A DNA stretch of 64,000 nt. Origin: Tubulanus polymorphus. Lineage: Eukaryota > Nemertea > Palaeonemertea > Tubulaniformes > Tubulanidae. The stretch spans positions 783,855 through 847,854 of the forward strand of contig NC_134030.1 of the NCBI RefSeq assembly GCF_964204645.1, given 5' to 3'. A program made the position numbers and the translations under genes. Of this stretch, positions 1 through 10,990 are shown piece after piece (within the stretch, counting starts at the first letter, position 1; every line of letters starts with the position of its first letter). The notes beneath the pieces are model-generated. The model was not told where the DNA came from. It was given only the letters and a program-made list of their open reading frames with translations, and did no database searches.

Positions 1-334
1 CTACTGTCACATTGTAACATTTGCAAACTATTTGAATATTGAACTTGAAATGAAATAAATGAATATCACAGATCCACAGATATCGGTGGGGGATTCATTC
101 AGTGTTCATTTCATTGACCGTGTTTCTGTACCGTCTTGTGGGGTGACTGGCCTCAAGGGGGTGAATGTAATCACTTTCGGTGGGGTGCAATTCTTTGATC
201 TGTGTAATGTTAACTTTTTGAAATTAACAAGTTTGCTTATTTCAACAAGTTAAATGGCCAGATTCACCCCGTTTTGGCCACAGTCACTCCTGCACGACGG
301 TAGTTCTCTGAGCTCTCCACCCTGACAATTGATA
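1..334. other. Stretch with no recognised feature
   Basis: I see no convincing exon, RNA gene or repeat here. Short open frames on both strands have no recognisable motif. Confidence 0.4.
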
Positions 335-497
335 GTTTGAATCCTGACAGTGACAGAGTTTCTTCTCTCAACTAGCCACACTAGGAGGGTTTGAATCCTG
401 ACAGTGACAGAGTTTCTTCTCTCAACTAGCCACACTAGGAGGGTTTGAATCCTGACAGTGACAGAGTTTCTTCTCTCAACTAGCCACACTAGGAGGG
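335..497. repeat. 54-bp tandem repeat, three units
   Basis: The unit starts GTTTGAATCCTGACAGTGAC at 335, 389 and 443, and a partial fourth starts at 497. The copies are nearly identical, so the array is recent. An open frame on the minus strand simply translates the repeat (54 is a multiple of 3) and is not taken as coding. Confidence 0.9.
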
Positions 498-551
498 TTT
501 GAATCCTATGTCGCATGCCATAGAAGGAATATAGATTTATGTGAAATCTTA

Positions 552-699
552 ACCGTCGTGTGCTGCCCCTATACATATCGTTGACGGTGAACGCGTGAAC
601 TAACTTATTACTCGCATGCCACAATAGGAACATTGTGCTGTAGGGTTAGTTCACACGATCGCCGCTTACGGTATATACAGAGACAGCACTTGACGGTCG
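552..699. mobile_element. Fold-back MITE, copy A (TIR core TGCTGCCCCT)
   Basis: The left end (552-570) and right end (681-699) are imperfect inverted repeats sharing the core GTGCTG and a flanking ACCGTC. The interior resembles the element at 21141-21285, including GAACTAA..TTACTCGC. It has no coding capacity. Size, TIRs and a second copy in the window fit a non-autonomous DNA transposon. The superfamily is not determined. Confidence 0.6.
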
Positions 700-1241
700 A
701 GATCTGTGACACCACTGACGGGTCGGATTGCGATTAGATAAAAGCTGACTGACACTACGAACATCGTCACAATTTGTTCTCATCGGAGTCAGCTTTCCAC
801 CTACTATGCAACCTTAGGCCTAACTTTTTAAGACAGATGAAATAAGTCAAAATCCATAGAAGCAACAACAGTACAAATCTCATTTTCTAATGAGTAATAT
901 ATATCTATTAAGCGAACGTTTTCGGGAGTTACATTATCCCCTCTTCAGGCATAGCGTGAGTGATTAAATTTACATATCATACTGGTATTTATATAGAATT
1001 AGACGAAGCTAATTACAAACAATTTCAATGAGTGAAATTAGAAATGAAATTCAATGAGATGAAATAAGTGCTTCGGAATTGCTACAATCTGCGGTACCCG
1101 GATCGTAGACGACCATGAGATCAGTCACATGGTCGTCAGGGCACATATACACCTTCTTAATGTCACATGACTTTAATAAAATCACTCCTAGAATAAATAC
1201 AATACAGGTCACGTGTACCGCGATACCGCGAGATAAGTTTA

Positions 1242-1545
1242 AATCACGTGGGTGTGAGTTTTTATTATAGGTCACGATATAAACGTTTATGGAAAAGATA
1301 AATATCTTCACTTGTTTTCTAATGAGTAATATATATATTTATCAAAGCGAACGTTTTCGGGAGATACCGAAAACATTCGCTATAATAAATATATATTACT
1401 CATTAGAAAATGATATTTGTGCTGTTTTTGCTTCTATGACTCTCTACCTAAGATCATCTTCACTTGTCTTGTGATAGCACCTACGAGAAATCTCGAGATA
1501 TGTATAAATCACGTGGGTGTGTGTTTTTTATAGGTCACCATGTGC
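1242..1545. repeat. Duplicated ~40-bp segment flanking a palindrome
   Basis: AAATCACGTGGGTGTG followed by a T-run and TATAGGTCAC occurs at about 1242-1275 and again at about 1504-1537. The two copies bracket the 1315-1410 palindrome. This may reflect a composite or nested insertion. Confidence 0.5.
1315..1410. mobile_element. Near-perfect 96-bp palindrome, MITE-like
   Basis: TTTTCTAATGAGTAATATAT reads inward from the left end and its reverse complement reads inward from the right end. The arms are about 45 bp with AACGTTTTCGG / CCGAAAACATTCG near the centre. One arm, without its partner, also occurs at about 882-935. A half copy and a complete palindrome of the same sequence suggest a small hairpin-type element. 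Confidence 0.6.
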
Positions 1546-1635
1546 CCTGATTGGAGTCCAACCATAAATATAACTTCGGTGATAGCACCTGATAATTCTA
1601 ATAGTTGTCTGTGGGTGTAAGCGTTGAAGTCGATC

Positions 1636-4469
1636 ATGATGGTTGAGATATCATCGATTCAGTGGCGTGGATTATTAATAACGGTTTGTTTAATCCTGGT
1701 TTATCATCTACAAATATGCTCGTCGTCAAAAGATTGTTTATGGACGGGTGGATGCAAGTGTAAAATGAGCGACGGGAGTGGTTTTATTGATCTGTCATCA
1801 ATTGACAGTAACAATCCTCATAAACCCGCGTAAGTCATTATTTTACTAGTTCATTGATACCCTACCAGGGGGAGTTATGAAGAGAGAATCCCACAATAAT
1901 AACGGAAAAACAAAGTCCAAAAATGTAACCGAAGCTAGTGGTTTATTTAACGTTTCGACTTTATCCTATTAGCAAATGACTATTATTTGGAAAAAGTCGG
2001 GGTTGAACAAACTGCACTAGCTCAAGGAATACAGTATTCCTGAAGATGACTATCAGGATAAAGTCGAAACGTTGAATAAACTACACTAGCTCAAGGAATA
2101 CAGTATTCCTGAAGATGACTATTAGGATAAAGTCGAAACGTTGAATAAACTACACTAGCTCAAGGAATACAGTATTCCTGAAGATGACTATTAGGATATA
2201 GTCGAAACGTTGAATAAACTACACTAGCTCAAGGAATACAGTATTCCTGAAGATGACTATTAGGATAAAGTCGAAACGTTGAATAAACTACACTAGCTCA
2301 AGGAATACAGTATTCCTGAAGATGACTATTAGGATATAGTCGAAACGTTGAATAAACTACACTAGCTCAAGGAATACAGTATTCCTGAAGATGACTATTA
2401 GGATAAAGTCGAAATGTTGAATAAACTACACTAGCTCAAGGAATACAGTATTCCTGAAGATGACTATTAGGATATAGTCGAAACGTTGAATAAACTACAC
2501 TAGCTCAAGGAATACAGTATTCCTGAAGATAACTATTAGGATATAGTTGAAACGTTAAATAAACTACACATAGCTCAAGGAATACAGTATTCCTGAAGAT
2601 GACTATTAGGTTAAAGTTGAAACGTTGAATAAACTACTAGCTCTGTACTTAAGCGGGGCGGGCTTGAAAGAACACAGGTCAAAATAGCATTTCAGCACAT
2701 ATAACGGTCCATTAGTCAACGAAAGACGCACGAAAAGTAGCCAGGACCTTTTTTTTCATTTTTAGATTTTCTGTTAAGAATGAGTTTGGGGACGCTACGT
2801 ATTATTACAACCCGTGTACACCTTTCACGCTCGGTGATCTGTGTAAAGATGTTGTTGTAAGTAATTCTAATGTCCGTCTATTTCAACTTGACTTAAGAGC
2901 ACATCAGGTGATATAGCTCAGTCAGTTTCGATGGTACTAATTAAAGTCTTATTAGCATCAGAAAGCACTGGCAGTTGATCTCGAGAACATTGATTTATAA
3001 TCCATTTTAAACTGTATTGAAGGATATCCAAAAAGTCATCATTGAAAGGGGTTAGATAAAGAAAAGTGACTGCATGATTTGAATTTATAACAATATGTTT
3101 CCATGCCTATAAACCAAACTTCAATACAGTCAGGAATAGATTAAAATCAATGTTCTTGGTCAACTGCTTTTCACCATAAAAGGGAGCCCTTTCCTATCGA
3201 AAGAGGACAGATCCGGGATAAATCATTTGAGAATGAATTTCTGGTCCTAAATAAGACTTTGTACTACCAAGACTGACTGAACTAGGCCACTCGATGTGCT
3301 TTCAATTCAAATTGATATAGTTTCATTCTGTGACACAAAGCGCGTCCGATATTTCTCGACAGAATTGAAGAAAGATATCATTATTTTCAGGTTTGTGAAC
3401 AAAGGAATTTTTATCTATTTGGTGAAGCGACAGCTCCTGCGTCCTGGGTGTACATCGAGGAAACTCAGAGGATCGTCCTAAAGTACTATAGTACATTGGG
3501 GTAGCTATATACCACTCCGTTATTTCCACTTACTATCCGCTATACTACTCCGTTATTTCCACTCACTATCCGCTATACCACTCCGTTATTTCCACTCACT
3601 TCCCGCTATACCACTCCGTTATTTCCACTCACTTCCCGCTATACTACTCCGTTATTTCCACTCACCATCCGCTATACCACTCCGTTATTTCCACTCACTT
3701 CCCGCTATACCACTCCGTTATTTCCACTCACCATCCGCTATACCACTCCGTTATTTCCACTCACTTCCCGCTATACCACTCCGTTATTTCCACTCACCAT
3801 CCGCTATACCACTCCGTTATTTCCACTCACTTCCCGCTATACCACTCCGTTATTTCCACTCACTATCCGCTATACCACTCCGTTATTTCCACTCACTATC
3901 CGCTATACCACTCCGTTATTTCCACTCACTTCCCGCTATACCACTCCGTTATTTCCACTCACTATCCGCTATACCACTCCGTTATTTCCACTCACTATCC
4001 GCTATACCACTCCGTTATTTCCACTCACTATCCGCTATACCACTCCGTTATTTCCACTCACTATCCGCTATACCACTCCGTTATTTCCACTCACTATCCG
4101 CTATACCACTCCGTTATTTCCACTCACTATCCGCTATACCACTCCGTTATTTCCACTCACTTCCCGCTATACCACTCCGTTATTTCCACTCACTATCCGC
4201 TATACCACTCCGTTATTTCCACTCACTTTCCGCTATACCACTCCGTTATTTCCACTCACTATCCGCTATACCACTCCGTTATTTCCACTCACTTTCCGCT
4301 ATACAACTCCGTTATTTCCACTCACTTTCCGCTTAATTCATCACTTTGAATTCTATAGTAATTTTCACGTTTCTTTTCGTGCAGGTTTTCCAGCACTGAA
4401 GTTACATTGATTTGTACAGATAGTCAATTCACCGAGCTGAACGTGATCGACGACGTCAAATTTCCTACT
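1636..4469 (+). CDS. MRH (mannose-6-phosphate receptor homology) domain protein, 5' exons
   Basis: Four exons join in frame: 1636-1829 (phase 2 end), 2766-2856, 3391-3500 (phase 2 end) and 4385-4469, all with GT donors and AG acceptors, giving 160 residues. ATG 1636 is chosen because it precedes a hydrophobic stretch (RGLLITVCLILVYHLQICSS) that looks like a signal peptide. The mature part shows the MRH cysteine pattern: CLWTGGCKC, DGSGFIDLS, YYYNPCTPF, LCKDVVVCEQ, LKYYSTLGFSST, EVTLICTD. Such domains occur in lysosomal sorting receptors and related secretory-pathway lectins. The final MRH segment with the last cysteine, any membrane anchor and the stop were not found, so the gene either continues through exons I could not see or is truncated near the DnaJ fragment at 5.5 kb. 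Two minisatellites lie in its introns. The specific family member is not identified. Confidence 0.7.
2021..2640. repeat. 69-bp minisatellite, about nine units, intronic
   Basis: The unit carries the palindrome GGAATACAGTATTCC and GGATAAAGTCGAAACGTT; starts are at 2021, 2090 and 2159. It lies between coding exons 1 and 2 of the MRH gene. An inverted single copy (AACGTTTCGACTTTATCC) sits at about 1949. Confidence 0.9.
3505..4331. repeat. 33-bp minisatellite, about 25 units, intronic
   Basis: The unit is CTATACCACTCCGTTATTTC plus CACTCACTATCCG, with TATCCG / TTCCCG / CATCCG variants interspersed. The variants are mixed rather than clustered, as expected from repeated unequal exchange. It begins four bases beyond the donor of coding exon 3 (GT at 3501-3502), so the array nearly abuts the splice site. 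Confidence 0.95.
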
Positions 4470-5207
4470 GTAAGTATGGAACAACGCTATCCATGGTTTT
4501 CTCGATTTTGTTGAAATAAGTAACGAGACGAGTAGTACTGTGTAGGTTCACTGTTTTTTGATACACGAGCTAAAAATAGCATTGTCGTTTATGGAAGAGG
4601 CCCGCGGCGTGTGAATTGCATAAAAACCTAAAGCATTTTAGAAAACTTAAATCTTCCAAACAGTTCTGATGTTGTAAAGAGTTTAGATGATCTTGTTACA
4701 GAAGATGGAATTGTCCGGTAAAAGTGTTTGTTTGCGAAAACAGGGGGCGTAGCGATGAACAAGAAAAGGCTTCATTTACGTAAGTAGGATGCAGTCTGCA
4801 ACTGTAGAGTTAATTTAAGAGAAATACAGAGGTAAATTGAACTATTTGGAGATTATATCATTTTTACTTCATTTTCTAGGAACGCCGATGCCGTGGATGT
4901 TACCCTCATGGAAAGACGGTATATCTGACGCACCTAGGAGTTTTGCTGGAGCAATTTTAACCCTCCCATCGATTATTCAAATCATATGTATACATGATCT
5001 AATAAAACTTTGTAAATCTATAAATGAATGCTCCATAGGCTTTGATTTTCAAGGAATATCGGAGTCCCTCGGGGGCGCGGATCAAGCAGGGAGGCCCCGT
5101 CGAAAATCCCTGGCGGTGCCCTAATTTGAAAAGTCACTTTCCCAGCCGCAACAAATAAAACAGCTGCCCAGTATGTATAGAAAATGTTTTTCTAATGGTC
5201 AATCTCA
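4470..5207. other. Non-coding stretch, no firm feature
   Basis: This region should contain the last MRH exon if the gene is compact, but no segment encodes the expected terminal cysteine motif. An acceptor-like CATTTTCTAG at about 4870-4879 precedes an open frame without recognisable homology. Confidence 0.3.
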
Positions 5208-5325
5208 GGGGCAGCACTTGACGCTCACGATCTGACCTGACTCAGTATTCCTACTTCGGTATGCGAGTAATTAGTTAGTTCGCAGTTTCACCGCTAATTT
5301 ACTTTTAGGGGCAGCACTTGACGGT
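5208..5325. mobile_element. MITE relic related to copy A, rearranged
   Basis: GGGGCAGCACTTGACG occurs twice in the same orientation, at about 5211 and 5309. The interior has TTCCTACTTCGGTATGCGAG and CACCGCTAATTT, matching the interior of the 21.1-kb element in part inverted. Because the ends are direct rather than inverted, this looks like two half elements or an internal inversion. Confidence 0.5.
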
Positions 5326-5545
5326 TAGCGAGAGATCCGACAGGTAAACCGTGGGTTCGAACTTGTTAGCATCGGAACTACTCAGACATACATACTTATA
5401 ACGAAGCAGAGTGCTGGAGAAACTGGATGGCATTCATTAAACACTTTTGAAAAAATGATAAAATTTGTTTTTTTTGTAATTTTGAAATGAATCAATGATT
5501 TACAAGGATTTGCAACATGTCTAGTCTTTTTCTTCCGTCTCCGGT

Positions 5546-5863
5546 GATGTAATAGAACACGGTACAATCAAAGCGATCCGAGGCGAGGGTATGCCGCTCT
5601 ACAAGAGTCCGTTCGAGAAAGGCAAACTGATCATCCACTTCGACGTGAAATTCCCGAAGAAAAATTTCCTATCGAAAGATCAAATCGAATCTCTAGAGAA
5701 GTGCGTCTGCCGCCTCGTACGGAGACGATCGTCTCTGACGGACGCCGAGGAACACAATCTGGACGATCGTCAACTCCGATTTTCGAACTATTTCCGGAAT
5801 ATAGTTCCGACTAATGGACATTCTGTTTCGTTTAGTTCGACTATAGTTAACCAACTCAGATAA
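5546..5863 (+). pseudogene. Fragment of a DNAJA-type (type I Hsp40) gene
   Basis: The translation contains GDVIEHGTIKAIRGEGMPLY followed by KSPFEKGKLIIHFDVKFP and FLSKDQIESLEK, the C-terminal substrate-binding region of DNAJA1/A2-like co-chaperones. J domain, Gly/Phe and zinc-finger regions are absent from the window. Downstream of SLEKC the frame slips: an alternative frame gives the expected LPPR, then the original frame resumes with LTDAEEHNLDD. The CaaX-like C-terminus of this family is missing and the stop follows an unrelated tail. No convincing acceptor precedes the homology. I infer a decayed or retroposed fragment; a divergent real last exon is less likely. Confidence 0.65.
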
Positions 5864-8650
5864 CCGAAGGTGGCCCTGGGTTCGTGAAAATGATTCACGG
5901 GACCGGCCGTGAAAAGCAGTTAATTTTACAGCAGGGCAGTGAAATGGGGGTGTTACTAAAAACTATGCGCACCGGTACTAAAACGAAGACCTATGCACTT
6001 TGAGGTTATTAAAACTATTCATGACTAAAAAGAAATCCAAGATACTCGAAATCATCACTTGGGGCGCTCTGTACCACCTCTGCCTGAAACGTTAATTGGT
6101 CGGTTTTCTCGGGTGCATATAGTCTTCGTTTTTAGTAGTGCTTCGTTTTAGTAACACTTGTTGCTTAACTAAAATGAATGACACATTTCAAAAACAATCA
6201 TATTTATTCTCATACAACAATTATACAAAATGCCAGGTTTGTGCTCGAGGAATTATAACTTAAGTTCCTCAAACACGTGGACTTTCAAAAACAACTAGTC
6301 CAACCACCATAGGCGTATAAACTATAAACTAGAGTTTATACATCCATGGTCCAACCATAGACTCTAAAACAGAAACGTCTATGGCCCACAACCATGGACT
6401 CTTAAACCGTGAGTCCATGGCTCCCCGCACTAAAACCAGAGATAAACCTGGCCAAATACTCTGGAAAGCGTAGGATTAATCAATCTGATTTACATTCTTT
6501 ACATCATTTTATTTCACATATCATATTATTAACTTTTAGCTTATTTTCTCAAATTTTAATAGTAATTTTATTTCTATTACTATGTATGAAATTGTACTAA
6601 CTTAAAAACAAAGTTACATGTAAGGTATTTAGAAGTCTTTATCTACGATACATTTCCACTACAGCTGATTTATACAATTTGCATCAATAGGAAAATAACA
6701 AAAATACACAAAGAATTATGAACTTTGATCCATAAAAAAACTGAAAATTGAATTAGTCTGAAAGTCTAAGATTATGAATTTGACAATTCATGAGATCAGT
6801 AGATCAATATAACCGACACTTTGTTATATTTCATGAAATATGAATCTATCATGTCAATTTTTCAAATGACATCGATTGAGGACATCTCATTTATCAAGAA
6901 AAACCTCAACTTTATTCGATAGGACCTTAATAAAACAATGTTTTATGAACAATTGACATGAACATGTCGTTTTATCTCCACAACAACAATTATACCTAAA
7001 TGACAGGTATTCATGTACTGGAGGAAGTGCGTCAGTCATTTACAAAAACGTGACCTGTATTTCAAAAAAGTCTCCAACATAAAAACATTATAACCGGAGA
7101 TAAATCCACAAATTCAAACTGGAAAGCGTAAGATTAGATTAACTAAACAGTCTTAGATTTAATTTTCATTAACATTATTTTACAAGATAATTAGTTTTGC
7201 CACCTTTGCCTTGTATTTAAGAGGTTTCAAGACATTATCAAATTGGTTATTTTCTCAAATGTTACATTTAATGCAAAGTATTTTGGAGGTATTCTCTTCT
7301 ATGCATTCAACAAGAGTATATAAATCGAGTACATAAATATTGTTCAACTGACAATTTGAATAGAGCTAGGGCAATTACTAATAACTAATGGCTTTGCTAC
7401 AATTAAGTGAAGATTCAATAACTTACTTTTTGAGGTGCTTCTTGTGCAGATATTTCAGAACCCATATAGACATTGTTAAACCATGGTTTTAGAGTCCATA
7501 GCTAGAATAATCTACTGATTAATACTGTTCTTTTATCCTCATTTATCAAGAGACTGCTGCTCTATTTTGCTACTCTATTTTCCGTAAGGGCCTTAATGAA
7601 AATAGTATTTTATGAACCATTGATGAGCACCGCAGTATGAATGACGAAACATATATATCATTTTATTCTTTACACAACGATTATACCTCGCTAAATGAGT
7701 TATTCAAAAAACAGTTCAACATAAAACCTACAAATTCACTCACTCTGGAAAGTGTAAGGTAAACTAATTAATATTAGTTATTACAAGAAAAATAAAAACA
7801 TTGCCAAAAATTTCCTCGTCTGAGAGATTTCTTTAATTATCAACTAGCTTATTTCACAAATGTTACATTTGAAACAAAGCAGGGTCTGATTTAAGCACTA
7901 GTCCAATTGCCCGGGACAAGTATATTTTCATTACGGCATGTAGGTTATCACAATCACTTGTCCACCGGGCTTGTGTAATTCTATGTCTCAAAGCGTTTAT
8001 CCCACTCAATGCAAGGGATGATTGTGTCACAATTGGACTGCTCATGTAGGGCAAGTTGATTTTTGAGGGGGGGGAAGTGATATTGCATATGCTTGCCCCA
8101 AGGTCAAGTGGCATTTATTCCTTAGATCAAACCCTGCAAACTATGATAACTAGGAGAATTGACCAATTAGCACTGTATCCTCGAGTTGGCCTATCAAGAA
8201 ACTGCTCGTTCTATTCTATGCTCCTGCTAATTAAATCAGTATTTTATGAACCGCTGAAAAGCACCACAGCGAAATTGTTGTTATAAAAATTAACAACTAA
8301 ATGTTACAACATGAATGATGAAAATGTACATCGTTTTATTCACACAACAATAATATCTTAATCGAGGAATCATCATGCAAATTCCTAATTTCCAAACATG
8401 CGTTATGTGTTACAATAATAGTCACCAACATAGAGCATTAAAACTAGAGATGGAACATACAGATTCACTCTGGAAATCTCAGTATCAACTAATCATTACT
8501 TCCACTAGAAAACTAGAATTTTGCCTACTTAACCTTGTCTTAAAGATGTCCAAGTACCTTGGCATTAAATACTAAGTATTCTGATGTTTTTTTTTCTGGC
8601 AGCTTCGAAAACATCAACATAATCATACAATCGGTAAATAATCAATTATA
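5864..8650. repeat. Degenerate tandem duplication, about four units of 0.65-0.75 kb
   Basis: Three landmarks recur in the same order: an ACAACAATTATAC-like block near 6205, 6975, 7675 and 8342; CTCTGGAAAGCGTAAG-like near 6460, 7110, 7742 and 8467; TTTTATGAACC-like near 6940, 7606 and 8236. The copies are strongly diverged, indicating an old duplication. No intact gene is seen. Confidence 0.55.
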
Positions 8651-9290
8651 TCAATAACTTAAGTTTATAGCTGTTTTACATTCTTTCTAAAAAGTAAAAT
8701 GTATGTACCAGATTTAAGATAGTAAGTCTACCCATGTATAACAATAAACAGTCACAGCAGTGATTGAGCGCGGCTAGTTGAAAGGACGGGTCGATCTTTC
8801 ATCACAGTTATTCAAAGCATTCTATCATATCAGTTATTTTTTATGTGTGTTCGATTTAGTTAAGATGTATGGTTATTTGTTTTGTTCATTACAATAACCG
8901 AGTCCGATAGAATGCTTAAAACAACAACAGAAAAGATATCGGGTTTTCGCTATACTTAGGGAAGGTTGTTCGATAAATGAAGAACCTTGTTGATAAATAT
9001 TTGAAAAAATGCCTATTCATGTAAATAGAGTATTAATTTGTTGTTTGTTTCTATTGTTGTTTATTATTTTTATCTATTTTCTAATATTATCTATTAATGT
9101 ATATATATTTATGTACTTGTATTTTGTATTATTTACTACTTATTATTTATTGGGTTTTTTTTTATTTACTTTTTATCAATTTATGTACTTGTAGTTTGTA
9201 TTATGTATTATTTATACTCCTCTATTTACAACTGCAGGCATTTTTTCACTGTAAAGTTCCTGGGCCCATTTTAGAAAAGCGCTACTGATT
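8651..9290. other. AT-rich stretch without a gene
   Basis: A T-rich segment at about 9020-9220 gives hydrophobic open frames on the plus strand, but these reflect base composition (TTT/TAT codons) rather than a protein. Confidence 0.4.
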
Positions 9291-9295
9291 CACTG

Positions 9296-9480
9296 CCACT
9301 CGTTGATAATCATTATACACCCAATTTGAAGCCAAGTGATTATTCACAAGAGCCATCTCGTGATATAGATTTACCCATTACAATAAAAGAAGTTCAAACA
9401 GCTATAAACAATGTTAAAACGTTCAAAATTAGTCCTAGCTATAACTTGTTATTCCTAGCTTTACCTCTCAAATGTAAATA
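9296..9480 (+). mobile_element. Probable non-LTR retrotransposon (LINE) RT remnant
   Basis: One frame reads DLPITIKEVQTAINNVKTFK then ISPSYNLLF, resembling the conserved start of LINE reverse transcriptase, where an EV..AI..LK motif precedes KSPGPD. The key SPGPD is degraded and a stop follows. Only a short relic remains. Confidence 0.4.
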
Positions 9481-9848
9481 ATGGTCTCCTTTCAAATAAA
9501 GCTTTTGATTTCAAATACGTAGCTATGATCATCTAACAGATTGATGGAGGCTCAAAATTAAAACTTGATGTGAAAATCGACATATACGATTCAATTTTGA
9601 AATCAGTAACGAGACCTACGAGTCCAAACAAGGCGCTCGACGCGACCATTTACCCCTAGTGACTAACCTAACTAGACTTCTCTATCAACCAAGGATCGAA
9701 GACCAATATCGTGAATTAATGGAGCTTAGCTTTTATTAGACTCTCACATTGCATTAAACATTATAAAATAATTTCCTTCAAAACACTATATCAGACTGGT
9801 TTGAAGGGTGATAAGTAAAAAAATCAATACTTTACTACAGAAATCCGC

Positions 9849-10050
9849 TATTGTCTTTGCCGCTCCTGGATCTCAGTATTTATAACATGCACTATTGTTT
9901 ATGCTGCTCCTAATAAGATACACTATTGTCTTTGCTGCTTTTAAAACAGTGTTTATCCTGAATCAGTGTTTACGAGATAATCCATTAGCTTTGTCGCTCG
10001 AATCAAGATTCATTATAGTCTCTGCAGCTCCTGATAAGATGTTTTATAGA
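9849..10050. repeat. Degenerate short repeats (CACTATTGTCTTTGCTGCTC)
   Basis: At least four imperfect copies of an ATTGTCTTTGCTGCTCCTGA-like block occur between 9849 and 10040. Spacing is irregular. Confidence 0.45.
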
Positions 10051-10099
10051 AATCAACCACCGTTTGTAGAAGAATCCATCGTTGAGTGATTAATCAGTT

Positions 10100-10990
10100 G
10101 CTGGCTCCTCAACTTCTAAAAATGGGTCGATCAGTATTCATCTACTTGTAGATTTTCTGATGAGTAGTTGATCTCAAGCTGGGTTTCTCCTTCGAGTTGA
10201 GCTGCAATAATTAAAAGAAGATATCCTGTAATGACCAAATATTTCAATAAGAATTAATCTTAATAATTTCATGAATATCAAGTTACCTTTTATGATTGCT
10301 GGGTTCGTTATCGGCGTGGATCATCTAAAGTTTGTTGGTTAATGAGTTCGATTCTGTTGGCTTAATCTGTGCACTGTTCAAATTGGTCGATTTTGGACGA
10401 GTAGTTGATCTCAAGCTGGGTTTTTTCGCATAGTTGAAATTTAGCTGCAATGATTAAAAGAAAATATTCTGTAATGACCAAATATTTCAATAAGAATTAA
10501 TCGTAATGATTCCATGTATATCAAGTTACCTTTTATGATTGCTGGGTTCGTTATTGGCGATTATCCTATTAGTTGGTTGGTTAATGAATTCGATTCTGTT
10601 GGCCTCATCTGTGCCCTGCTCCAGTTGGTGGATTTGGACGAGTAGCTGATCTCAAGCTTGGTTCTTTTTGATAGCTGAAATTTAGCTGCAATGAAAGATA
10701 TCCTGTAATGACAAAATATTTCATTTAGAATTAATCATAATGATTTCCATAAAAATAAACTTACATTTCAAGATTGATTGGTTGAGTATCGGTGACGATC
10801 TTCTGAGCTGGTTGGATTTTTCTGCGGGCGATTGGTAGATTTTGTTTGGTTGATTTGAGTTGGTGTCCCTTACAAACCCACCACACCTGCCGGGAGCGAA
10901 ACAGGCGGGGTTTTTTCAAAATCAGAAATCGAAGTACAGATATAGTTGTGTGATCGGCGGTCGAGTTTACATAATTTTCTTTCTTTAAAT
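10100..10990 (-). repeat. Tandem exon-like cassettes with splice consensus, minus strand
   Basis: On the minus strand, ~156-bp blocks start after a CATTGCAG-type acceptor and end at an AAAAG/GTAACTTG donor: 10287-10444 and 10530-10685. A third block has an acceptor at 10201, and a related last block ends at a GTAAG donor at about 10765. They share CTAAATTTCAACTATG and CTTGAGATCAACTACTCG. All frames acquire stops (for example LRSTTRPKSTNLNSAQ runs into a stop), so a coding role is doubtful. They may be exons of a non-coding RNA or of a decayed gene. A related block (CCCAGCTTGATATCAAC) lies near 14.4 kb. Confidence 0.5.

Noticed and set aside
335-497. CRISPR-like regular repeats
   Set aside because: Units are contiguous with no unique spacers and the genome is eukaryotic.
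1051-1311. 86-residue minus-strand ORF with CPDDHVTDLMVVYDPG
   Set aside because: No recognisable family; overlaps a duplicated repeat segment.
4876-5124. Candidate fifth MRH exon after an acceptor-like TTTTCTAG
   Set aside because: Phase fits but the translation lacks the expected terminal MRH cysteine motif.
9009-9288. Transmembrane-like Phe/Leu/Tyr-rich ORFs
   Set aside because: Explained by T-rich composition; two frames look equally hydrophobic.
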